Positions 42,826 through 54,215 are shown, counted from the stretch's first letter. The stretch: 64,000 nt of DNA from CAIWHR01 sp963708855 (GCA_963708855.1 CAVPUM010000009.1:186001-250000), one strand, 5' to 3'. Translations and numbers: made by a program. Notes: generated by a model not told the origin, from the sequence alone.

Positions 42826-43142
42826 CGCGGCGATTCCCCGCCGGGGCCGCCCGTTGGTCGACGTCGGCACCCGCCGTCCAACGCCGTGGAGTTCGCGCCG
42901 CGCAAATATAGATTGGCGACCCCGGGAACTCCTGCTACGATTTGCCTCCGACGAGACACAGCATTCGGCGCAATGCCGATCCGGCGATTCGGCGTCCGTT
43001 CAATCGTTGCGCTCCCACTGGAGGCCGTTGGCGGCGAGCGCAAGAACAAGCGCGCTGTTCGGGAACCGAGCCTATCGTGAATCTCTGCAATCGATGATGC
43101 ATGAATCGATGTCGTTTGACCGCTTTTTCCTGGAGGCAACCC
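42826..43142. other. 317-bp gap between pdxH and the ABC cluster, with a short direct repeat
   Basis: No gene is seen. An AATCGATG octamer occurs at 43089–43096 and 43104–43111, a 15-bp period, about 35 bp before the binding-protein start; it could be a regulator site for the cluster. GGAGG at 43133–43137 is the ribosome binding site. From about here base composition looks less GC-rich than to the left. Confidence 0.4.
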
Positions 43143-44141
43143 ATGTTTGAGTCATTTCTCCTGTCCCGTCGTTCGGTTTGGTCGGTGGTTGTCAGTCTGG
43201 CGTTGATGGCGTGTCTGGGTTCGGCCCATGCGCAGCAGAAGAAGATCCGGATTGCGTTCGGCGACGTGCTTTCCACTGAAACCGTGTCGATGGTGATCGC
43301 GCTGGAACGAGCGAAGGCAAAGGGCGTCGACTACGAGATCACCTTTCTTGCAAAGGAAGAGCTGGCGATCCAGGCCGTGATCAACGGGCAGGCCGACCTG
43401 GGTGTCGGTACGCCGTACTCGGTGATCCAGAAGAGCAAGGCGCCGCTGCGCGTCCTGTTTCAATGTACCCGTCTGGTGTTCTTCCCGGTGGTCGACAAGC
43501 AGTACAAGTCCTGGAAGGATCTCAACGGTCAGCCGTTCACCTTCCACGCCCGCGGCACCGGCACGGAAGCCATCGGCAACATCATCGCCAAGCGCGAAGG
43601 CATCCAGTTCGGCGAGCGCAGCTACGTGCCCGGTTCGGAGAACCGCATCATTGCCATGATGAATGGCCAGATCAAGGCCACCATCATCGACCTGGCCAAC
43701 AAGAACACGCTGATGGAGAAGGCGGGTGACCGCTTCATCGTGCTGCCTGGTGTGTCAAGCCCGGCGTCCGACGAAACCCTGTTCGGCAATGTCGACTGGA
43801 TAAAGGCCAACGAGAAGCAGGTGGACATCATCGTCACGGAGTTCGCTCGCCTGTGGGTGGAGATGAACGCCGATCCGTCGGTGATCGAACGCGAGCGCGC
43901 CAAGCGCAATCTGATGGCGGATCAACCCAAGGAAGTGCTGTCCAAGGTCACGTCGTTCTACACGACCTCCACCAAGGAAGGCATCTACGCGCCGGGCGGC
44001 GGCAGTGCCGACGTGGCGAAGAGCGACTTCGAGTTCTACGTGGAAGCCGGTCAGATGCAAGGCCCGGCGGCCAGTCTGAAAGTCGAGGACTTCTGGTACC
44101 TCGGGCCGCTGGAGCGCGCGCGCAAGGTCGTCGCCAAGTAG
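43143..44141 (+). CDS. ABC transporter periplasmic binding protein, NMT1/SsuA-like
   Basis: A periplasmic receptor of 332 residues of the nitrate/sulfonate/taurine/riboflavin-precursor type. It has a signal peptide (MFESFLLSRRSVWSVVVSLA, cut after about GSAHA) and a mature start QQKKIRIAFGDVLSTETVSM. Features are a run of periplasmic-binding-protein-like motifs: ELAIQAVINGQADLGVGTPY, WKDLNGQPFTFHARGTGTEA and ENRIIAMMNGQIKATIID. The GGAGG six bases upstream supports the ATG. First gene of a five-gene unit with two permeases, an ATPase and a fumarylpyruvate-hydrolase-like enzyme. The ligand is unknown; context suggests a small organic acid or aromatic compound. Confidence 0.88.
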   Translation: MFESFLLSRRSVWSVVVSLALMACLGSAHAQQKKIRIAFGDVLSTETVSMVIALERAKAKGVDYEITFLAKEELAIQAVINGQADLGVGTPYSVIQKSKAPLRVLFQCTRLVFFPVVDKQYKSWKDLNGQPFTFHARGTGTEAIGNIIAKREGIQFGERSYVPGSENRIIAMMNGQIKATIIDLANKNTLMEKAGDRFIVLPGVSSPASDETLFGNVDWIKANEKQVDIIVTEFARLWVEMNADPSVIERERAKRNLMADQPKEVLSKVTSFYTTSTKEGIYAPGGGSADVAKSDFEFYVEAGQMQGPAASLKVEDFWYLGPLERARKVVAK

Positions 44142-44162
44142 ATCAGCCTCCCATCGTCGGAT

Positions 44163-44183
44163 CAGCCCGCCTCGTGCGGGCTG
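44163..44183 (+). other. Intercistronic stem-loop after the binding-protein gene
   Basis: CAGCCCGC-ctcgt-GCGGGCTG forms a perfect 8-bp GC-rich hairpin with a 5-base loop, 22 bp after the binding-protein stop and 45 bp before the first permease. There is no T-run after it, so it is not a standard terminator. Such hairpins often protect the message of the highly expressed binding protein from decay. Confidence 0.65.
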
Positions 44184-44228
44184 GTCCCGGTGCGTGCCCC
44201 CGGCAAGTCCCGGCAGCGAGCAACATCC

Positions 44229-44981
44229 ATGCAATTGACCCATCCGCTGTTCATGCGGCTCATCTCCTTCGGTGTCGTCCTGGGCGCCTGGGAATACGTG
44301 GGGTCGATCGGACTGAGCGCGGCCTTTCCGTCGTTTTCCGACACCGCCCTGGCCTTGTGGGGCATGGCGGCAGACGGCTCGCTGTTCAAGGCGTTTGCCA
44401 AGACGCTGGAGCCGCTGCTGGTCGGACTGTTCATCTCCGTGTCGCTGGGCGTAGGTCTGGGCGTCTGGATGGGGCTCAAGGAGTCTGCCGAGTGGCTGTT
44501 CGCCCCGATCTTCATCGTCGCGCAGGCCGCCCCGCTGGCTGCGCTGATCCCGGTGTTGACCTTTGCCTACGGCATCGGCTTGACGGCCAAGGTGCTGACC
44601 GTTTGCATCATGGCCATGCCGGTCATTGTCATCAACGCGCTGGGTGCCGTGCGCAACACACCGGTCTCGCTGATCGAGATGGGCGTGTCCTTTCTCGGCA
44701 CGCGCCGACAGGTTATCGGGAACATCATCCTGCCGTCGGCCAGTCCGATGATCTTCGTGGGCCTGCGCCTGGGCTGCGCGTCGGGCTTCATAGGCGTGAT
44801 CCTGGCCGAATTGCTCATAACACCCACCGGAATCGGCGACCTCATTTCCTACAACCAGTCGGTGGCCGAGTACCCCAGCATGTACGCCGCCATCCTGTCC
44901 ATCATCGTTGCCTCGGTGTTGTTCATCGAAGGCATCGAGTTTGTCGAAAAGACGATGTTCCGGCCCGAGAAACGCACATGA
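44229..44981 (+). CDS. ABC transporter permease, SsuC/TauC-like (first)
   Basis: An inner-membrane permease of 250 residues with about six hydrophobic segments. I start at MQLTHPLFMRLISFGVVLGA (44229). The coupling loop that contacts the ATPase is SLIEMGVSFLGTRRQVIGNI-like, with the permease-typical E-M-x-x-x-F and a following PSASPMIFVGLRLGCASGF. Its stop overlaps the ATPase start (ATGA), which points to coupled translation. The frame is clean. A second permease follows the ATPase, so the channel is probably a heterodimer. Confidence 0.88.
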   Translation: MQLTHPLFMRLISFGVVLGAWEYVGSIGLSAAFPSFSDTALALWGMAADGSLFKAFAKTLEPLLVGLFISVSLGVGLGVWMGLKESAEWLFAPIFIVAQAAPLAALIPVLTFAYGIGLTAKVLTVCIMAMPVIVINALGAVRNTPVSLIEMGVSFLGTRRQVIGNIILPSASPMIFVGLRLGCASGFIGVILAELLITPTGIGDLISYNQSVAEYPSMYAAILSIIVASVLFIEGIEFVEKTMFRPEKRT

Positions 44982-45781
44982 CATTGCCGTCAGCCGCTGC
45001 CACGCCGCTTCCGACGCAAACGTCTGCGCCGATCGTCAGCGTGCGCGGCGTCCACAAGACCTACCCGGGTGGTGTGGAAGCGCTCAAGGACATCTCGCTC
45101 GATTTCCCGGAGGGCAAGCTGACCACGCTGCTGGGCCCCTCGGGCTGCGGCAAGACAACCCTCCTCAAGATCATTGCCGGGCTGTTGCCGGCCAGCAGCG
45201 GCGAGGTCCTGGTGGAAGGCCGGCCGGTCACCGGCCCCGGTCCGGAGCGTGCATTCGTGTTCCAGGACTTCGCCTTGATGCCCTGGGCCACGGTTGTCCG
45301 CAACGTCGCCTTCGGACTGGAGTTGCGCGGGATGGCGCGCTCCGAGCGGGAAACGGTAGCCGCGCGCTACATAGAGCAGATGGGCCTGAAGGGCTTCGAG
45401 AACAAGTACCCCCACGAGCTTTCGGGCGGAATGCGTCAGCGCGTGGGTCTGGCGCGTGCCCTGGCGGTGAACGCCAAGGTGCTCTTGATGGACGAGCCAT
45501 TCTCGGCCGTCGACGAGCAGACGCGCCGCAAGTTCCAGGAAGATTTGCTGGAGCTGGTGGCCAACGAACGCAAGACCTTCATCTTCGTGACCCACAGCAT
45601 CGAAGAGGCGGTGTACGTGTCGGACCGCATCGTGCTGCTGCACCGCCGTCCTGGCCGCGTGCATGCCATCATCGAACCCAACATTTGCCGGGACGTGGAC
45701 CCTGAGCAGATTCGGCGCCAGCCCGGGTACCTCGATGCGGTCGAGAACATCTGGCAGAGCCTGAAGCAATACCTCGACTGA
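44978..45781 (+). CDS. ABC transporter ATP-binding protein
   Basis: The cytoplasmic ATPase of the importer, 267 residues. Domain motifs in order: Walker A GPSGCGKTT (residues ~53–61), Q-loop in FVFQDFALMPWATV, signature LSGGMRQRVGLARAL (~150), Walker B VLLMDEPFSAVDEQTR and the switch histidine in THSIEEA. The order and spacing match SsuB/TauB/NrtD-type ATPases. The start overlaps the first permease stop by four bases; the second permease starts 12 bp downstream. The frame is clean. Confidence 0.95.
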   Translation: MTLPSAAATPLPTQTSAPIVSVRGVHKTYPGGVEALKDISLDFPEGKLTTLLGPSGCGKTTLLKIIAGLLPASSGEVLVEGRPVTGPGPERAFVFQDFALMPWATVVRNVAFGLELRGMARSERETVAARYIEQMGLKGFENKYPHELSGGMRQRVGLARALAVNAKVLLMDEPFSAVDEQTRRKFQEDLLELVANERKTFIFVTHSIEEAVYVSDRIVLLHRRPGRVHAIIEPNICRDVDPEQIRRQPGYLDAVENIWQSLKQYLD

Positions 45782-45793
45782 AAGGCGGTACCC

Positions 45794-46546
45794 ATGAACA
45801 TCGCCGGCTACCGCTTGCCTCTGTTTTCCTCGCTCATCCTATGGGCCATTCTCTGGGAGATCGCAGGACACACCGGGGCCGAACTGATCATGCCACCGCT
45901 GAGCGCAATCACGCTGCGCATTTTCGAGATCGTGCCGACCAAGGCGTTCATGGACGCCCTGATGATCACCGGCGAAGCCTTCCTGAGCGGCACCCTGATC
46001 TCCCTTCTCGTCGGAATTCCGCTGGGTGTGCTGATGGGACGCTCCAGGATCGCCGACGACATGCTGTTGCCGTGGGTCAATGTGTTCCTGTCGGCACCCT
46101 TGTCCGCGCTGGTGCCGGTCATCATGGTGCTGGCGGGCATTGGCAAGGCCACCATCGTGCTCACGGTGGTGCTTTTTGCCATCTGGATCGTCATGCTCAA
46201 CGCGCGGGCAGGGGTTCGCAGCATCAGCCCGTCCCTGATCGAGATGTCGCGCTCTTTCGGGGCCACTTTCTTCCAGAGTTTCGTGCACGTCTATCTGTGG
46301 GCGGCGTTGCCCGAGATCATTGCCGGGGTGCGCCTTGGGCTCATTCGCGCCGTCAAAGGCGTGATCATCGGTCAGCTGCTGATCTCCGTGGTGGGCTTTG
46401 GCACTCTGTTCGAGATATACCTGTCCCACTTCCTGATGGAACACCTATGGGCGGTGGTGCTCGTGATCTTTGCATTCGCATTCGTGATCAACGAGCTGTT
46501 GGCCTGGGCAGAGAGATCGGTTCGCTACTACGCCGCGTCGCGGTAG
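45794..46546 (+). CDS. ABC transporter permease, SsuC/TauC-like (second)
   Basis: A second inner-membrane permease, also 250 residues, starting MNIAGYRLPLFSSLILWAIL. It has about six hydrophobic segments and a coupling loop reading SPSLIEMSRSFGATFFQSFV. It resembles the first permease in topology and length but differs widely in sequence, so the two are not a recent duplication. The hydrolase gene starts 25 bp later. The frame is clean. Two separate permease genes around one ATPase gene suggest an asymmetric membrane channel. Confidence 0.88.
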   Translation: MNIAGYRLPLFSSLILWAILWEIAGHTGAELIMPPLSAITLRIFEIVPTKAFMDALMITGEAFLSGTLISLLVGIPLGVLMGRSRIADDMLLPWVNVFLSAPLSALVPVIMVLAGIGKATIVLTVVLFAIWIVMLNARAGVRSISPSLIEMSRSFGATFFQSFVHVYLWAALPEIIAGVRLGLIRAVKGVIIGQLLISVVGFGTLFEIYLSHFLMEHLWAVVLVIFAFAFVINELLAWAERSVRYYAASR

Positions 46547-46571
46547 TCTTCATTTCAACAGGAGAGTCAAG

Positions 46572-47273
46572 ATGACTGCATCACAAACCGATTTCGTTGT
46601 CCCGGCCCCACCCGTCGTATCTCTCGCCGTCAGGGGTTCCGCGGCCCGCTTTCCCGTGCGCCGGGTGTATTGCGTGGGCCGGAACTATGCGGAGCACACG
46701 CGCGAGATGGGACATGACCCGGACCGGGAACTGCCGTTCTTCTTTCAGAAAAATCCGGATAACCTGGTTCTCGACAATGGCGACTTCCCCTACCCGCCGA
46801 TGTCAAACAATGTTCATTTCGAACTGGAAATGGTCGTCGCCATCGGCAAGGGCGGATCCGACATCAGTGTCGAATCGGCTCTGGACCACGTCTACGGGTA
46901 CGCCCTGGGCCTGGACATGACGCGCCGCGATCTGCAGGGCGAGGCGAAGAAGACCGGCCGGCCGTGGGAGATCGGCAAGGCATTCGAGCATTCCGCGCCA
47001 ATGACGGACATCGTCACAGTCAAGGACGCGGGGCATCTTGCGAAAGGCGCCATCCGGTTGAAGGTGAACGGCGAAGTGAAGCAGCAAAGCAACCTGGATC
47101 AGTTGATCTGGAACGTTCCGGAGATCATTTCCCACCTGTCGAAGACATTCGAACTGAAGGCCGGCGATTTGATCATGACGGGCACGCCCGCCGGGGTGGG
47201 TGCGATCAAACGCGGCGACGTCATGGAAGGCTACTGCGAGGGCATCGGGTCGATTACCGCGAAGGTCGTCTGA
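46572..47273 (+). CDS. Fumarylacetoacetate hydrolase family protein, fumarylpyruvate hydrolase-like
   Basis: A cytoplasmic FAH-fold enzyme, 233 residues, starting MTASQTDFVVPAPPVVSLAV. The family cleaves carbon–carbon bonds of acylpyruvates or decarboxylates related acids with Mg or Mn. Features are RVYCVGRNYAEHTREMG, PFFFQKNPDNLV, FELEMVVAIGKGG (metal-binding glutamates), GYALGLDMTRRDLQ, KAFEHSAPM and GDLIMTGTPAGVGAIKRGD. The length and N-terminal S-x-x-FPVRRVYCVGRNY pattern fit NagK/fumarylpyruvate hydrolase-like enzymes of the gentisate pathway. No ring-cleaving dioxygenase is nearby, so the true substrate is open. It ends the ABC unit. Confidence 0.88.
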   Translation: MTASQTDFVVPAPPVVSLAVRGSAARFPVRRVYCVGRNYAEHTREMGHDPDRELPFFFQKNPDNLVLDNGDFPYPPMSNNVHFELEMVVAIGKGGSDISVESALDHVYGYALGLDMTRRDLQGEAKKTGRPWEIGKAFEHSAPMTDIVTVKDAGHLAKGAIRLKVNGEVKQQSNLDQLIWNVPEIISHLSKTFELKAGDLIMTGTPAGVGAIKRGDVMEGYCEGIGSITAKVV

Positions 47274-47329
47274 ACGCTGGCGCTCGTCGACCCATCGCGG
47301 CGCGGGCCGCGCCACGGACGGAGCAGGGC

Positions 47330-47354
47330 GGGGCGGCGGCAGGCCGGCCGCCCC
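47330..47354. terminator. Candidate bidirectional terminator hairpin
   Basis: GGGGCGGC and GCCGCCCC form a perfect 8-bp stem around a 9-base loop in the 90-bp gap between the convergent hydrolase and icd genes. It has no clear T-run on either side. The position fits termination of both, but this is an inference from structure alone. Confidence 0.45.
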
Positions 47355-47363
47355 GGGTCCGGC

Positions 47364-48617
47364 TTACATCCGCTCGATCATGGCCTTGCCGAAGCCCGAG
47401 CAGGACACCTGGGTGGCGCCGGGCATCAGCCGCGCGAAGTCGTAGGTCACCACTTTGTCCGCGATCGCCCGCTCGAGGCTCGCCGTGATCCGGTCCGCCG
47501 CCTCTTTCCAGCCCATGTGCACGAGCATCATCTCGGCCGACAGGATCTCGGAGCCGGGGTTCACGTAGTCCTTGCCCGCGTATTTCGGCGCGGTGCCGTG
47601 GGTGGCCTCGAACATGGCGACCGTATCGGACATGTTCGCGCCCGGCGCGATGCCGATGCCGCCCACCTGCGCGGCGAGCGCGTCGGAGATATAGTCGCCG
47701 TTCAGGTTGAGCGTGGCGATGACGTCGTACTCCTCCGGGCGCAGCAGGATCTGCTGCAGGAAGGCGTCGGCGATCGCGTCCTTGATGACGATGTCACGGC
47801 CGCTCTTCGGGTTCCTGAGCTTGCACCAGGGGCCGCCGTCGACGGGCTGCGCGCCGAACTCCGCCTGCGCCAGTGCGTAGCTCCAGTCGCGAAAGCCCCC
47901 TTCGGTGAACTTCATGATGTTGCCCTTGTGCACGATCGTCAGCGACTTGCGGTCGTTGTCGATCGCATACTGCAGCGCCTTGCGCACCAGCCGCTCGGTG
48001 CCTTCGCGCGACACCGGCTTGATGCCGATGCTGGAGGTGGCCGGAAAGCGGATCTTCTTGACGCCCATCTCCCGGATGAGAAAGTCGATGACCTTCTTCG
48101 CCCCCTCCGATTCGGCCTCCCATTCGATCCCGGCGTAGATATCCTCCGAATTCTCCCGGAAGATCACCATGTCGGTCTTCTCCGGGGCCTTGAGCGGACT
48201 GGGCACCCCGGCGAAGTAACGCACCGGGCGCAGGCACACGTACAGGTCGAGCTGCTGGCGCAGCGCCACGTTGAGCGAGCGGATGCCCCCGCCCACGGGC
48301 GTGGTCAGCGGGCCCTTGATCGACACCACGTACTCCTTCACGATCGCCAGGGTCTCGTCGGGCAGCCACACGTCGGGACCGTAGACCCGGGTCGATTTCT
48401 CGCCGGCGTACACCTCCATCCAGTGAATCCGGCGCCGGCCGCCGTACGCCTTGGCCACCGCCGCGTCCACGACCTCGATCATCACCGGCGTAATATCCAG
48501 GCCGGTGCCGTCGCCCTCGATGTAGGGAATGATCGGATGATCGGGAACCTCGAGGCTGAAATCCTTGTCGACCGTGATCTTCCGGCCAGCAGCCGGGACC
48601 TTGACGTGCTGATACAT
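47364..48617 (-). CDS. icd: NADP-dependent isocitrate dehydrogenase
   Basis: The TCA-cycle enzyme converting isocitrate to 2-oxoglutarate and CO2, 417 residues, starting MYQHVKVPAAGRKITVDKDF. Signatures are IPYIEGDGTGLDITP, GGGIRSLNVALRQ holding the serine that IDH kinase phosphorylates in enteric relatives, IVHKGNIMKFTEGGF, ATLNLNGDYISDALAAQVGG with metal-binding aspartates, and FEATHGTAPKYAGKDYVNP, the NADP-type cofactor region. The length and motifs match the Escherichia coli-type homodimer. The frame is clean. It lies about 100 bp downstream of a hydroxyisobutyrate-dehydrogenase-like gene on the same strand. Confidence 0.97.
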   Translation of the reverse strand: MYQHVKVPAAGRKITVDKDFSLEVPDHPIIPYIEGDGTGLDITPVMIEVVDAAVAKAYGGRRRIHWMEVYAGEKSTRVYGPDVWLPDETLAIVKEYVVSIKGPLTTPVGGGIRSLNVALRQQLDLYVCLRPVRYFAGVPSPLKAPEKTDMVIFRENSEDIYAGIEWEAESEGAKKVIDFLIREMGVKKIRFPATSSIGIKPVSREGTERLVRKALQYAIDNDRKSLTIVHKGNIMKFTEGGFRDWSYALAQAEFGAQPVDGGPWCKLRNPKSGRDIVIKDAIADAFLQQILLRPEEYDVIATLNLNGDYISDALAAQVGGIGIAPGANMSDTVAMFEATHGTAPKYAGKDYVNPGSEILSAEMMLVHMGWKEAADRITASLERAIADKVVTYDFARLMPGATQVSCSGFGKAMIERM

Positions 48618-48717
48618 GGGCTCTCCTCAGTGGGCCTTCGCGGCAGGACGTTGAACCGAAAGGCAAGTGGAAACGATCGGCACTGCGCGGGATTTCTGCA
48701 GCGGACAGCGCAGGATT

Positions 48718-49572
48718 TCAGGCTCGACGCACCGCGTCGACGGCCAGCACGCTGGAATCCTCGGCGCCATGCCCCGCTGCAATGAGCTGGTCCATTCGTG
48801 CGGCAATCGCGGGCAGGATTGCCATCGGCAACTTGCCGGACGCCTCCAGCATCAGCTGCACGTCCTTGCGCGCCATGGCCAGCTCGAAACCGGGAGTGAA
48901 GTCGCCCGCGACCATGCTCGTCCCGCGTCGTGTGACGATCGCGTTCATGTCGAGCGCTCCGAGCAATCCGGCGGCATCCCCTGCATCGACGCCGCATGCC
49001 TTCGCAAGAGTGAGGATGTCCGCCATCACGGCCGTGATGCCGATGATCATGGCGTTGCCCAGCAGCTTGTTGACAGCGGCGAGATCGGTGCGCTCGCCCA
49101 TGTAATCCAGGCGCCCGGTCATCCTTGCGAGATCGGCCCGGACGCCCTCGAAGAGCGCCTTTGGCCCGGTGGCGAGCATCAAGCCCTGCGCATTGCGCGC
49201 GGCCGGCGGCCCCATGAAGACGGGGCAGTGCAGGTACCCGATCCCCTGCGCTTGCAGCCGCTCGAACCGCTCTGCAGTCAGTCGCGGCAACGTCGTGCTG
49301 TGATCGATCAGTATCGCGTCTGCGGAAAGGCCGGCGCGCGCGGCCGCAATGACCTCGTCCACCACCGCGTCGTCCTTGAGCACCAGGTGCACCCTCGACG
49401 CGCCTCGCACCGCTGCGGCGGGTGTCGCCGCGGCTTTGACGCCGAACTTGGCGAGGGTCAGAGCTTTGTCCGGTGAACGATTCCAGGCGGTGACGGTATC
49501 ACCACGCTTGACGGCAGCTTCCGCGAATGCGCTGCCGAGCAAGCCAGTGCCGAGAAATGCAATGTGTGCCAT
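48718..49572 (-). CDS. NAD(P)-dependent oxidoreductase, 3-hydroxyisobutyrate dehydrogenase family
   Basis: A beta-hydroxyacid dehydrogenase of 284 residues, with the N-terminal Rossmann motif IAFLGTGLLGSAFAEAAV and AWNRSPDKA (the Arg suggests NADP preference), DHSTTLPRLTAERF, CPVFMGPPAARNAQGLMLAT and the catalytic lysine in NKLLGNAM. The substrates of the family include 3-hydroxyisobutyrate, tartronate semialdehyde and glyoxylate. Of two close ATGs I prefer the second (49572) because AGGA lies eight bases before it; the first (49578) has it only two bases away. The frame is clean. Confidence 0.85.
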   Translation of the reverse strand: MAHIAFLGTGLLGSAFAEAAVKRGDTVTAWNRSPDKALTLAKFGVKAAATPAAAVRGASRVHLVLKDDAVVDEVIAAARAGLSADAILIDHSTTLPRLTAERFERLQAQGIGYLHCPVFMGPPAARNAQGLMLATGPKALFEGVRADLARMTGRLDYMGERTDLAAVNKLLGNAMIIGITAVMADILTLAKACGVDAGDAAGLLGALDMNAIVTRRGTSMVAGDFTPGFELAMARKDVQLMLEASGKLPMAILPAIAARMDQLIAAGHGAEDSSVLAVDAVRRA

Positions 49573-49793
49573 GGTCATGATCCTGATAGGGTCGCGCGCC
49601 TTGCGCCGGGAGGTCGGTCGATCCGGCCCGTGCTGCCGACAACGTCAGCGGTCGGGAGGCGCCGGAAGAAATCGGTCGGGACCGCAACGGCCGCCCGGTA
49701 CCGCTGCGGCTAAGGGATGAGCGCATCTTGCGCGCGCACCGGAAGGGCGGCCGGAGCGACCCGGCGCCCTGCTCGGTGGGCGAGGATCGCGCG

Positions 49794-50081
49794 CTACTTC
49801 TTCGGCGCGGCGGCTTCCTTCGCCGCCTCGACAGCCTTGTCTGCGGCGTCCTTCGTCGCGTCGACGGCCTTGCCGGCCGCGTCCGCGGTTGCGGTGGCGG
49901 CCTCCTTGGTCGCTTCCTTGGCCGCTTCGCCGGCTTTCGTAGCCGCTTCCTTGGCCTTGTCGGCGGCTTCCGCCGCAGCCTTCTTCGCGGCGTCGGCAGC
50001 CGTACTGGATTCCTTGCCGCAAGCGGCGAGCGTGGCGCCGACCGCCAGGGCGGTCAACACGATGAGTACACGGGAACGCAT
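49794..50081 (-). CDS. Small alanine-rich lipoprotein
   Basis: A 95-residue protein with a lipoprotein signal peptide (MRSRVLIVLTALAVGATLAA then C20, lipobox L-A-A-C). The mature part is a repetitive Ala/Lys/Glu run of AAKKAAAEAADKAKEAATKA type in roughly 11-residue periods, which predicts one long amphipathic helix or coiled coil, and ends EAAAPKK. Low-complexity lipoproteins of this kind are common in betaproteobacteria and may be structural in the cell envelope; no function is proven. A CAGGAG-like site precedes the ATG. The frame is clean. Confidence 0.8.
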   Translation of the reverse strand: MRSRVLIVLTALAVGATLAACGKESSTAADAAKKAAAEAADKAKEAATKAGEAAKEATKEAATATADAAGKAVDATKDAADKAVEAAKEAAAPKK

Positions 50082-50193
50082 CAAATTCTTCTCCTGTCGG
50101 GTTGTGCGTGAAGCGAATCCTGACCAGCCCGGACCGGATGACTGTCGCGGGCTGCCACCAATATGTGATTGTACGCCAGCCGGAACGGGACGT

Positions 50194-51462
50194 TCACAGC
50201 GAGGTGTCCTCTCCTTCGGGGTAGTGTGACTTCCGTTCGGTCGCTTTGGCATCGAGTCGTGCGACCCAGCCGAAGACTAGCCCGAACAGGGCGGCCGTGC
50301 AGACCGCCATCGCGAGCGCGAGAGGATAGACGGTTGCGTTGTACGACGCGCCGATCCAGACACCGGTCAGCGCCGCCCCAGCCATGACCGAGAAGCCGAA
50401 AAGACCGGCTGCGGCGCCGGCGTGCCGTGGGAACGGAGCGATGCTGCCGACCTGTCCGCAGGGGAAGTTGATGCCGTGCGCCAGGAAATAACCGAAGCCC
50501 GGCAGGAGCAGCGCCGCCCAGTGGTGCACCCCGGCAGCGGCCAGCCCTGCCATGGCGAGTCCGCTCGCCAGCGCAAAGGTCGCACCCACCCGAAGCGCGC
50601 GCGGGACACTCATGCGCGACAGCAGGCGGCGGCACACGATGGTGCCGATCAGGTAGCCGCACACGCAGAATGCGAAGGCGAATCCGAAGTGGGCGGTGGG
50701 CACGCCGAGAACGCGGATCAGCACGAGCGAGGAGCCCGAGATGAACGCGAAGAGACCTCCGTACGACGCGCTGCCGACCAGTGTGTAGGCCAGGAACTCC
50801 GGCGAACGAAGCACGTGAGCGTAGTTGGCCGCCAGAGTGCGCGGCCGCAGCGCGGCGGGATTGCGCTGCCGGTTGGTTTCGATCGGCTTCGCCAGGACCG
50901 CCGCCAGCAGAAGCGCGCCGAGCAGGGTGAGCACAACGAAGGCGGCACGATGTCCGAACCGCACTTCCAGGAAGCTGCCGAGGATCGGTCCGGCGATGGG
51001 GCCTATCGCGAGTAGGGTGGACGCCTGCGCCAGCGCCTTCGCGCCGGCCCGCGGCGTGTACACGTCGCGAACGACAGCGCGCGCGACCACGACCACGGCG
51101 CAGCAGCCGACGGCCTGGACCGCTCGCGCCGCGATCAGCAGGCCGATCGACGGCGCCAGGGCGCACGCGATGCTTGCGGCGACGTACAAGCTCAGCCCTC
51201 CCGCGAGGACCGGATAGCGTCCGTGCCGGTCCGACAGCGGTCCGGCGACGAGTTGCATCATGGCGAAGGCGGCCACCCACACGGACAGCGTGAGCTGGAC
51301 GGTCTCGACGGACGCCGCGAACGTGGGCGCGAGACCCGGCAGCGATGCGAGATACAGGTCTGTCGAGACCGACTGCAGCATCAGGCAGCAGCCGATCAGC
51401 GCCACCAGCATCCGGTTGCCGACGCCGTGCGGCAAACCGGGGACGGCGGGCGGCGCACGCAT
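50194..51462 (-). CDS. MFS transporter, Bcr/CflA family
   Basis: An inner-membrane drug-efflux-type carrier, ~405–422 residues. Features are STDLYLASLPGLAPTFAASV, the MFS motif A in GPLSDRHGRYPVLAGG, ARAVQAVGCCAVVVVARAVV (motif C-like) and VVRDVYTPRAGAKALA. Members export bicyclomycin, chloramphenicol or other compounds; the substrate is unknown here. The start is either 51462 or the internal ATG at 51411 (MLVALIGCCLMLQSVSTDLY); no ribosome site decides. It follows acnA by 12 bp on the same strand and may be read with it. The frame is clean. Confidence 0.88.
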   Translation of the reverse strand: MRAPPAVPGLPHGVGNRMLVALIGCCLMLQSVSTDLYLASLPGLAPTFAASVETVQLTLSVWVAAFAMMQLVAGPLSDRHGRYPVLAGGLSLYVAASIACALAPSIGLLIAARAVQAVGCCAVVVVARAVVRDVYTPRAGAKALAQASTLLAIGPIAGPILGSFLEVRFGHRAAFVVLTLLGALLLAAVLAKPIETNRQRNPAALRPRTLAANYAHVLRSPEFLAYTLVGSASYGGLFAFISGSSLVLIRVLGVPTAHFGFAFAFCVCGYLIGTIVCRRLLSRMSVPRALRVGATFALASGLAMAGLAAAGVHHWAALLLPGFGYFLAHGINFPCGQVGSIAPFPRHAGAAAGLFGFSVMAGAALTGVWIGASYNATVYPLALAMAVCTAALFGLVFGWVARLDAKATERKSHYPEGEDTSL

Positions 51463-51474
51463 CGGCGATCGCCG

Positions 51475-54180
<2,706 letters not shown>

Positions 54181-54215
54181 GGGGTCTCTCATGGTTCGTG
54201 TGCGGGGTGGGGTGG

